DNA of 15,728 bases from Sporisorium sorghi (Eukaryota > Basidiomycota > Ustilaginomycetes > Ustilaginales > Ustilaginaceae). Each line of letters begins with the position of its first letter. The stretch's first letter is position 1. Below the pieces are notes generated by a model, which saw nothing but the letters and a program-made list of their open reading frames with translations, did no database searches and was not told the origin of the DNA. Position numbers and translations under genes: made by a program. Location: the NCBI GenBank assembly GCA_023212695.1, contig JALCCG010000391.1, positions 1 to 15,728 of the forward strand. Direction: 5' to 3'. Below, piece by piece: positions 1 through 6,934 of the stretch.

Positions 1-84
<84 letters not shown>
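1..84. other. Terminal homopolymer of 84 G, probable artefact
   Basis: The first 84 bases are all G, followed abruptly by ordinary mixed sequence. No fungal telomere or known element has this form. Two-colour sequencers report absent signal as G, so dark cycles that assembled into a contig end are the simplest explanation. A real G-homopolymer or a poorly resolved gap is possible but less likely. Confidence 0.85.
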
Positions 85-86
<2 letters not shown>

Positions 87-1221
87 AATCACAGTCTTGG
101 CATCTGTCACCGCTGCTCGCCGGTAACATTTCCGCAGGTCGAGGCGGCAAAACTCTGGCTCGTGACAAGGTGAGTCAAACGTAAAACGAGAACGTCTCCT
201 CGTTGGTCGAACGGGGAGCTGAGGAAAGAAAAAAAGTCGGTATTTGCACAAGCGAGGTTCGCTGCGTGTCGAGGCGAGTCACCCTGAGAGCATGCAGCTG
301 AAAGGCTGTAGTAACTTACAAGATGAAAATTTGGTGCAGAGATGGAGTCATACAAGTCAGGGTGGGCAGCGAATCAGAGTGATTGTAGAATGCTCACGGT
401 TCTACACTCAGACCTCCGCGGGCAACAAGCGCCGACCGAGTTGCCGCTTCCACCGGGTTTGATCTAGTCGAATCGAATCGCCTTGTAGGACACCGGTTGC
501 AACTGGTTTCCTTACTTCGCTCGCCCATTTCCCCGCTTCCCATCATTGTGCAAGGAGGGCATACAGCATCAAGTCTCTGTGGTCAGCACGGAAGATCCAA
601 CCAGCCCTTAGCAGGTCACATCCTCGATATCCGGGATTGCTGTGGCAGAAAGTCGCTCGCTACGTTCTCGGCTCGTCTCGGATGCTACGTTGGCGTCCAG
701 TTGCTGCACCCCGCAAAAAGCCACCATGTAACCTGGCATGATCAGGAACAAAGCGTGCATCGAACCGACAGCGACCAGGCAGACACCGACAAAGCCGTTT
801 GACCCTGCGAGGCTTGCAGGTTGGCCACGTTGCGCCATCAGCTGCACACTTTTGTGGGGTAAGCGGAGCCGACGATCAGATCTTGCTTCTCATTCGAGTG
901 ACAAGATCATTCTCTACACCAGATTGATGTCTCTATCAGTGGCAGTTGAGGGATGCGCTCCATCAGGCTCGTCATGGCTCGGCGTTGTCCAAAAAAATCC
1001 ACCGTTTCCATTCTTTTGTCGGCCTAACATCCGGAAAAAAATAATTTCGCCGGCGGTTGGTCGGTTTTGACGGCGACGCTTTTTTGAAATGAAATTTTTC
1101 AGAGCATTTCTTCGCACAGACCCTGGAAGATGCTGTTTTGATGGCTGTGAGTCACTCGTCAACCCACCACCACCATCACCTTCCTTGGGACAAGTCCACC
1201 ACCATCACACCATCGACAAGC
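85..1221. other. Left flank with no supported gene
   Basis: About 1.1 kb without a convincing coding region. Two things can be seen. First, splice-like signals cluster at 130-320: a GTGAGT donor at 170-175 on the + strand after CAAG, and on the - strand a GTAAGT donor at 319-314 with a pyrimidine-rich CTCAG acceptor ending at 219. Second, a small hydrophobic ORF lies on the - strand at 838-608. The last 150 bases before the DAHP synthase form its promoter and leader. They include A/T-rich stretches near 1035-1100 and a CAC-rich stretch at 1160-1221 that looks like the leaders of other genes here. An ATG at 1089 is out of frame with the synthase. Confidence 0.5.
608..838 (-). CDS. Possible small single-helix membrane protein (weak)
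   Basis: A 76-aa ORF beginning at an ATG at 838. It contains one continuous hydrophobic stretch of about 28 residues (roughly residues 15-43, from GFVGVCLVAV to VAFCGV), followed by a polar, charged tail. The hydrophobic block would make one transmembrane helix. I do not recognise the family. No splice donor of the kind used elsewhere in the window is seen in it, and the ORF could be chance. It could also be one exon of a longer minus-strand gene reaching towards the splice-like signals at 319-219. Confidence 0.2.
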   Translation of the reverse strand: MAQRGQPASLAGSNGFVGVCLVAVGSMHALFLIMPGYMVAFCGVQQLDANVASETSRERSERLSATAIPDIEDVTC

Positions 1222-2991
1222 ATGTCGACAGCATCTGCAATCGCAGGCGCTTCGGCGTCAGCTCGCGAGTATCATGCCAATCCAACCTGGAAGTCAAAGA
1301 ACGAGGCTCAGCAGGTCGACTATCCATCCCAGGAAGCCTTTCAATCCGTCATGAATAGGATCGAGCGTCTTCCGGGTCTCGTCTCACCCAACGAAATCGA
1401 TCGTCTCCGCTCTCAACTCGCTTCCGTAGCAGAGGGCAATGCTTTTCTACTTCAGACCGGTGACTGCGCCGAGCTGTTCGACTACTGCAACCCCGAACAG
1501 ATCCAGGCCAAGCTCAAGCTGTCGCTGCTCATGAGTCTCATCCTCATCTGGGGCGCTCGCAAGCCTGTCGTGCGAATCGGTCGTATCGCAGGTCAATACG
1601 CTAAACCACGCTCCAAGCCTACCGAGATCATCACCAAGATCGACCCCGTCACCGGAGAAGCTTCCAAGCACGAGATCATGTCGTTCCGCGGAGACAACAT
1701 CAACGCCTTCAGTGCAGAGCCTGCCAGCGGACGCATCCCGGACCCAGAACGCTTGCTTCAGGCTTACTTCCACTCGGCTGCGACCCTCAACCACATCCGC
1801 TCCGAGCTGGCTAGTGGTCTGGCTGATCTGCACGCCCCTCGCCAGTGGTCCTTCCAGCACGTGCAGTCGAGCGCGCTCCAGGCCGAGTTCGAGTCGGTTG
1901 TCGATTCTCTCACGGACGCACTCGATTTCATGAAGACCATCGGTGCCGATCCTAGCACTTTTTCGTCGAGCAGTGTGCTCAACTCGGTCGACTACTTTAT
2001 CAGCCACGAGGGTCTCTCGCTTGCTTACGAAGAGGCGCTGACTCGACTCGTTCGAAAGCCGACTCCAGCGAATCCCAACCCGGCACGCAACGTTCACGCT
2101 TCGGATCTGGCTGGGGCTGAACTCAATGGCGAAGTTTTGGAGCGCTACGATCTTTCTGCTCATACCATCTGGCTCGGCGACAGGACGAGGCAGCTCGACG
2201 GCGCGCATGTCGACTTCTTCTCGTCCATCCGCAATCCCGTCGGTGTCAAGGTGGGCCCGTCCATGAAGCCGCACGAGCTCATCCAGATCCTCGACATTCT
2301 CAACCCGGACGTCCCCATCCCCGCATCCGCCTCTTCGGCACGCACCAGCGGCTGGTCCACTCCCAACGGCGCACCTGCCGTCGTGTACGGCAAGGAAAAA
2401 GGCCGCGTCATGGTCATCATCCGCCTCGGTGCTGCCAAAGTCGCCTCGCATCTGCCGCCGCTTCTCGAGGCCATCGCTGCGAGCAACCACAGCGACTCGA
2501 TCATCCTCCTCTGCGACCCCATGCACGGCAACACGCAGACCAGCCCCTACCCGCCCGCCTCGTCCGATGCCAATGCTCAGCCGCTCAAGACGCGTTCGTT
2601 CGGCGATATCATCTCGGAGATCCTGTCCTTCCTGCAAATCATTTCGGCTGATTTCCCCAGTTTGCATTTGGGCGGTGTGCATCTCGAGTTGACAGGCGAC
2701 AAGGACGTGACCGAGTGCTTTGGCGGCTCGATGCGCTTGGAGCCCAAGGATCTGGAGAGGGGTTACAAGAGCCACTGCGATCCCAGGCTCAACTTTGAGC
2801 AGTCTCTCGACGTCGCTTTCCTGCTTTCGCACTATTTCCGCAACCAGCGTTTGGGTAAGAAGCAGGGCAATGGTGGTGCGAGAACCGAGGAGGAGATCAA
2901 GAAGCAGCAGGCGATTATCGAGTCCGGCTCGGGCGATGAGTTGCTGGCCGAACTCATTTGCGGCATCACCAACCGTCCTCAATCTATGTGA
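1222..2991 (+). CDS. Class II 3-deoxy-7-phosphoheptulonate (DAHP) synthase
   Basis: This enzyme condenses phosphoenolpyruvate and erythrose 4-phosphate to DAHP, the first step of the shikimate pathway to Phe, Tyr and Trp. The 589-aa product is the plant/actinobacterial class II type, not the Aro3/Aro4 type of yeast. Visible hallmarks are KPVVRIGRIAGQYAKPRS, RTRQLDGAHVDFF, CDPMHGNT, GGVHLELTG and CDPRLNFEQSL. The four metal ligands known for the family are all present: Cys82, His435, Glu489 and Asp520. The usual LLQGGDCAE motif here reads LLQTGDCAE. It is longer than bacterial homologues (about 460 aa), with a Ser/Ala/Pro-rich stretch before the IRLG strand and a charged segment near the C-terminus. 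I chose the ATG at 1222 because it has A at -3 and a CAC-rich leader. An in-frame ATG at 1141 would add 27 residues including a His run, but has T at -3. No intron is seen. Feedback control cannot be read from the sequence. Confidence 0.93.
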   Translation: MSTASAIAGASASAREYHANPTWKSKNEAQQVDYPSQEAFQSVMNRIERLPGLVSPNEIDRLRSQLASVAEGNAFLLQTGDCAELFDYCNPEQIQAKLKLSLLMSLILIWGARKPVVRIGRIAGQYAKPRSKPTEIITKIDPVTGEASKHEIMSFRGDNINAFSAEPASGRIPDPERLLQAYFHSAATLNHIRSELASGLADLHAPRQWSFQHVQSSALQAEFESVVDSLTDALDFMKTIGADPSTFSSSSVLNSVDYFISHEGLSLAYEEALTRLVRKPTPANPNPARNVHASDLAGAELNGEVLERYDLSAHTIWLGDRTRQLDGAHVDFFSSIRNPVGVKVGPSMKPHELIQILDILNPDVPIPASASSARTSGWSTPNGAPAVVYGKEKGRVMVIIRLGAAKVASHLPPLLEAIAASNHSDSIILLCDPMHGNTQTSPYPPASSDANAQPLKTRSFGDIISEILSFLQIISADFPSLHLGGVHLELTGDKDVTECFGGSMRLEPKDLERGYKSHCDPRLNFEQSLDVAFLLSHYFRNQRLGKKQGNGGARTEEEIKKQQAIIESGSGDELLAELICGITNRPQSM

Positions 2992-3033
2992 ATCGATCCT
3001 CACACCCATGCTTGCTCTAATGCTCAACTACGC

Positions 3034-3039
3034 AATAAA
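3034..3039 (+). terminator. Candidate polyadenylation signal (AATAAA)
   Basis: A canonical AATAAA hexamer 43 bases after the stop codon of the DAHP synthase, in the 194-bp gap before the convergent secreted-protein gene. The position suits a 3' end signal, although fungi use degenerate signals, so this is supportive only. Confidence 0.5.
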
Positions 3040-3185
3040 TCACCGGCGATGTGTGAATTAGCGAGCGAAAGTGGATATCAAGGCTGGTTGGAAACTGAAG
3101 AAAGAATGTAAAGGCAGGAAACGACTGTGGCCGTGGACGAGAACCTTGGGTGTTGACGATGGGCACGAACCTGTCGTGATCTCGT

Positions 3186-5537
3186 TCAAATGACAAAAGC
3201 CTCTGGATTGGACTGGTGCAGCTCGCGAATTTGCTTCATCTGGCGTTGTTCACGGGACGCTCGCATTGTCGAATCGGGCGATCCGAGCGTCACAATGCGC
3301 TTGAGTGTGTCCTTGAGGCTGACGACCGTCTCTTTGAAGCTCTGACGACCGGGACTCAGCTTGGGCGAAGCAGCCGCGTCGCCGTCGGCGGGGACCTTGG
3401 GCAAAGCAGCCGCGTCGCCGTCGGCGGGGACCTTGGGCAAAGCAGCCGCGTCGCCGTCGGCGGGGACCTTGAGCGAATGCTTGAAGCCCACCATGTCAGG
3501 AGAGGCGCCCTTGTCTCTCCCACTGCCCGACCCTCTGGGAGTGGGGAAGAAAAAGCTGCCGAACTTGTCAAGCGTCTTGGTCACGAGTGGACGCGGTCGT
3601 TTGCTTTTCTTTGCCGCCGCAGCTGCATCGTCGAGCTTTTCGGCCTCGGTGGAGCGCTCGGGACTCGAGGCTTGACTTTCGAGCTTGTCGTTGTGCGCAA
3701 CGGTGTCTTGCGTCTCGGCATCGGTTGGCAGCGTGTGCGATGACGCTGGTGGAAGTGCTTCGGTGTGTGGCAGTTGCTGCGGAGCCTGCTCTTCTACATT
3801 CTCGCTCGGGCCGTTTCGAGCTGGCTGCACGGGGTGCTCCGCCTCTGCGCCCGAAGTTTCGGCATCCAACGCAGCTTTTCGCTTCGATGACGACGGCAGC
3901 AGTTGAGCGGCTCGACCATCCCCGTCGACGGGATGCACCTTTTCAAAGCCGCTGGCGCCAAGACCTTCGCGCCCAGCTGTATCGTCGTCGTAGATGACAT
4001 GCCCCACGTCGTTCAATTCTGCCGCTTCGTACAATTCCCGCAAGCCCTTGTGCGAGGGTCGACCCCCATTCCATGACATGTAGGCCGGATGACCCGGGCT
4101 ATACTGGACAGAGCTCCACTGATGGGCAACGGGTCTGAAGGCAGAGCTGTACGTCTGCACCACTCCTTTCCCACGCTGCAAGCGCGCCATGTGCAGCAGC
4201 TCGGCGTAGTTGGCGGGCAGCTGGTAGGCTGTACCCGTAGCCGGCTGGGTCGGTGTTCTCGGAGTGACGGTTCGCGCGCTGTAGTCGCTGACGCTCCCAG
4301 GGCTCGTGCCCCCAGGCGTCGACACGTACGGCGAGAACGGCGTGTAGGTAGGCGTGGTGAGGCCCGACGAGCCGCGCGAGCCCGGCCGAGCGCCGTTCTT
4401 GCCGAAGTACGACACCCAGTCGTGAGGCGTGTTCGAGGTCGAGACGTCGGCTTCCGCTCCCCGCGGATCGTCGACTCTGCGGGGCGTGTCGTCCGGCGTC
4501 ACTTCCTGAGAGGCGCTTATTCTGGTGCGGATGGGTGCGAGGCCGGCTCCTGGCTCCACTTTCACGGGTACTTCTTCCTGCTGCGGCTGCGGCTGCTGCG
4601 CAGGTGGTCTATACTCCGGATGGCCGGGGTAGCGTATCGATGCTTTCTCTATTTGCCTCGCTTTGAATCGCTGCAGAGCTTCGTACTTTTCGGTCATCTG
4701 CAGGAGTGCCTTGTCCAGCTTGACTGCAGAGCTCGATCTCTGCGTCTGTTCAGCAGCTTTTGATGGCCCCTGAGCTGCGTTGTCGACGGTGGGAGCTAGT
4801 TCGGATGCACCAGTCTCAGGTGCACTTGGAGGAGTGGCTGGTCGGATTTCGTTTACCGGTGAATATGGCGCCGTCTCCTCCTCGGATCCCGAAGTCGGTT
4901 TGAAGTGGTGGAAGCTGTTGTCCCGGTTAACAGGTCGTTTCCTGCGTTTGAAAGATCTGCGTCTGCCACGTCGTTCGGAAAGCGCAGGCTCCTCTGGCGG
5001 CGATGCTGATGCTTGAAGGGACGCAGCCTTTTTCGCTTCCTCTTCTTCCTCTTCTTTGTCCAGATCAGGAATGTGCTTTTTCGCCGCATCCTTGAGACCG
5101 GAGCCCTTATCCAAGTCTTTGACGAACGCTTTGAAAGGCTCCTCGTTGGGGATCGGGTTCTTCTGCAGCACGGCAGGGATGCGCAGCACCCTCGGGACAA
5201 AGTAGTGCTTGCGCAAGTCGGGCACGTAGTGCCACTCCTTCCTGATTCCCCTGAAATCAGAGTACGGCGAGTGAAGCCTATCGGCCTTTCTCAGTGCCCA
5301 TATGTAGCCCTTGCGAACGCCCTCGCGAACGGTGTTGCCATCCTGGAAGATACTCCACTTCCTCAGACGATCGGGCACTTCGGTGTCGAGCAGCCGTCTT
5401 GCCGTTTCGTCTACCACACCCCTCTTTTCATGTCGAAGACGACGTGATACTGTGCCTCGTCGGGAGTGATTTGATGATGTTGCTGAACCAGCAAGGACGA
5501 GAAGGAGCAGGAGCAGCGTCACATATCGCAGACGCAT
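3186..5537 (-). CDS. Secreted, largely disordered protein of unknown function; effector candidate
   Basis: A 783-aa product. The start at 5537 is chosen because it opens with a textbook signal peptide: MRLR, then a run of six Leu and VLAGSA, with likely cleavage after Ala19. Dibasic sites follow, including HEKR before Gly40, which would suit a Kex2-type protease. Residues 50-130 are rich in Trp, Tyr and Arg (for example RKWSIF, EWHYVPDLRKHYFVPR) and are the only part that looks folded. The rest is low complexity: a run of six Glu near 162-167, a strongly basic cluster (RRGRRRSFKRRKR, 189-201) and long Pro/Ser/Gln/Ala stretches. Three tandem 12-aa repeats (KVPADGDAAALP type) lie near residues 690-726. 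The reading frame stays open upstream to 5915, but that part has no signal peptide and probably lies in the leader. I do not recognise a family. Secretion plus disorder fits smut effectors or cell-wall proteins; the function is inference. Confidence 0.8.
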   Translation of the reverse strand: MRLRYVTLLLLLLVLAGSATSSNHSRRGTVSRRLRHEKRGVVDETARRLLDTEVPDRLRKWSIFQDGNTVREGVRKGYIWALRKADRLHSPYSDFRGIRKEWHYVPDLRKHYFVPRVLRIPAVLQKNPIPNEEPFKAFVKDLDKGSGLKDAAKKHIPDLDKEEEEEEAKKAASLQASASPPEEPALSERRGRRRSFKRRKRPVNRDNSFHHFKPTSGSEEETAPYSPVNEIRPATPPSAPETGASELAPTVDNAAQGPSKAAEQTQRSSSAVKLDKALLQMTEKYEALQRFKARQIEKASIRYPGHPEYRPPAQQPQPQQEEVPVKVEPGAGLAPIRTRISASQEVTPDDTPRRVDDPRGAEADVSTSNTPHDWVSYFGKNGARPGSRGSSGLTTPTYTPFSPYVSTPGGTSPGSVSDYSARTVTPRTPTQPATGTAYQLPANYAELLHMARLQRGKGVVQTYSSAFRPVAHQWSSVQYSPGHPAYMSWNGGRPSHKGLRELYEAAELNDVGHVIYDDDTAGREGLGASGFEKVHPVDGDGRAAQLLPSSSKRKAALDAETSGAEAEHPVQPARNGPSENVEEQAPQQLPHTEALPPASSHTLPTDAETQDTVAHNDKLESQASSPERSTEAEKLDDAAAAAKKSKRPRPLVTKTLDKFGSFFFPTPRGSGSGRDKGASPDMVGFKHSLKVPADGDAAALPKVPADGDAAALPKVPADGDAAASPKLSPGRQSFKETVVSLKDTLKRIVTLGSPDSTMRASREQRQMKQIRELHQSNPEAFVI
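3361..3468 (-). repeat. Three tandem 36-bp units within the secreted-protein gene
   Basis: Units lie at 3361-3396, 3397-3432 and 3433-3468. Units two and three are identical, and unit one differs at a single base. The unit length is a multiple of three, so each encodes 12 residues (KVPADGDAAALP, with a changed last copy) and copy number can vary without a frameshift. The near-identity suggests recent expansion. Confidence 0.97.
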
Positions 5538-5736
5538 CTTGGTCGAGTGTTGGTGGTGGTCGGACTCCAGAGTGAGTTGGCGACCAATCTCATCGTCTGA
5601 TGCGCTGACAAGGTGGGGTGGGATTTCTCGAGAGGAGTCGTGCAACCAGTGCAACCAGGAGGATGAATGAGCTGTACGCGCCCAGATGCAGCAAGCGTGT
5701 TTTCGTGGGTTTGTAGTGCACCGGGCCGAGTCTGCG

Positions 5737-5764
5737 GGCTGGCAGGCAGGCTGGCAGGCAGGCT
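5737..5764. repeat. 12-bp direct repeat (GGCTGGCAGGCA) x2 plus partial
   Basis: Two exact units at 5737-5748 and 5749-5760, followed by GGCT of a third. It lies in the presumed leader or promoter of the minus-strand secreted-protein gene, about 200 bases upstream of its start codon. The internal GGCA doublings suggest slippage. No function is evident. Confidence 0.9.
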
Positions 5765-6312
5765 GACTGGCTTGCCTGACAATGGTCACTGCCGCTGCGT
5801 CTGCAGTTCTGTAGATGGTTGGGAAAATGAGCTGAGCCAATGTGCGTGCGCGATGATTTGCATGCCTGCGTTGCCACTGATGAAGCAGCGGCTGCCACCG
5901 TACAAAACAGCGCAAACCCGTCGGAGGGGCGATGAGATGAAGTCTGAGGGTGGGTACAGTGAGGTTATCGTGCTTGCGCCGAGAAAACGTGGCGACAAAG
6001 GCCGACCGGTCCGAGCTCCGCTGCGATCACTGAGGCATAAATCCGATGGTCTCATCAACGCTCTCGAGACACGAGGAGGGAAACGCATCCGAGCGTACCG
6101 ACGGCATTTGCTAGTAGGCTACGAATGAGGCACGATCGTGAGGTCTGCCTTGGCGAGGTGTGAGTGTGACGTGCCCCTATGTCTCCATCTGCGCAAGCAA
6201 GCGGTTGTACATCTTCCTCATCCCTTTGAATGGTGTCATCAAACGTCGTTGCTTGAAAACGATCTCAACGTCACAAGACCGAACAGGAGCGAGATCGCAG
6301 CATCGAGAGACC

Positions 6313-6318
<6 letters not shown>

Positions 6319-6364
<46 letters not shown>
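6319..6364. promoter_or_regulatory. Poly(dA:dT) tract, 46 T
   Basis: An uninterrupted run of 46 T in the divergent intergenic region, about 570 bases upstream of the GRAM gene. Long poly(dA:dT) tracts are known in fungi to exclude nucleosomes and favour open promoters. The exact length is probably unreliable because homopolymers are hard to sequence. Confidence 0.7.
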
Positions 6365-6934
6365 CGAAAAACGGATTTGTTAGACTTCACTACTGCATGG
6401 CGAGTCATCCGTCGCTCTTCCACGCGCAACTTTCGAATTTTTTGGCAGTTGCTGACCGCGACGACGTTGTTTACTTGTCTCTTTTGTTCTGGATTTTTGC
6501 GGGGAAGCTCGCCACGATCTAAAGACTCGAGTCGAGTCGAATTTGTAGCTCAGCAAGACTCTGCTTGCAGATGGGATCAGGCCAGGCGATGCTGCTGATG
6601 CGAAGGCCGTCGCTGCTGCTGCGGGCAATGGGATCGTCGGCGTACAGAAAGATGCGCAGCTTTGTTCTTTTCGGCGACGCCGGCCTCGGACCTCTCTAAG
6701 AGCACATGATTTGCTCCACGCCCTTGGTCCATCCATCCTCCGCAACTCGACCACCATCCAACGCCAACCACTCATAGACGCATCGAACAGCATCGAACTT
6801 TAGAGTCGCCAACACCATAACAATGTCGTAGATCCGCCGATCTTCCGCTTCGGACATCCCGGTCTCGCTAATTCTCACATCACCTCAAGACAGTCCTTGC
6901 CGCACGGATCATTTCTCAACACACGCCGTCGGGA

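Larger units (their letters stand above)
5538..6934. promoter_or_regulatory. 1.4 kb divergent intergenic region
   Basis: This lies between the start codons of two divergent genes (secreted protein to the left, GRAM membrane protein to the right) and must hold both promoters. Visible features are a 12-bp tandem repeat near 5737-5764 and a 46-nt T run at 6319-6364. Several ORFs of up to about 150 codons occur on both strands but have low-complexity or arbitrary composition, so I do not call them genes. No tRNA-like fold or transposon end was seen. Confidence 0.6.

Noticed and set aside
1146..1220. GTGAGT at 1146 as donor of an intron in the DAHP synthase leader
   Set aside because: No CTGAC branch site or pyrimidine tract before the AG at 1219-1220, and splicing from the ATG at 1141 would put the synthase out of frame.
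1447..3027. A 526-codon open frame on the minus strand opposite the DAHP synthase
   Set aside because: It mirrors the codon pattern of the real gene, has no recognisable domain and is Arg/Asp/Val-rich as antisense frames in GC-rich genes usually are.
5538..5915. Upstream extension of the secreted-protein frame by 126 codons
   Set aside because: It would bury a clear signal peptide inside the protein. The extra sequence is Cys/His/Gln-rich without a pattern and includes the 12-bp DNA repeat.
6696..6857. A 53-aa minus-strand ORF opposite the GRAM gene leader
   Set aside because: It looks somewhat protein-like, but it is short, overlaps the presumed promoter or leader of a firm gene, and has no splice partner or known motif.
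6319..6934. T46 as the poly(A) tail of a minus-strand retrocopy with its body at 6365-6900
   Set aside because: I found no target-site duplication at the two ends and no recognisable parent protein in the frames of 6380-6878.
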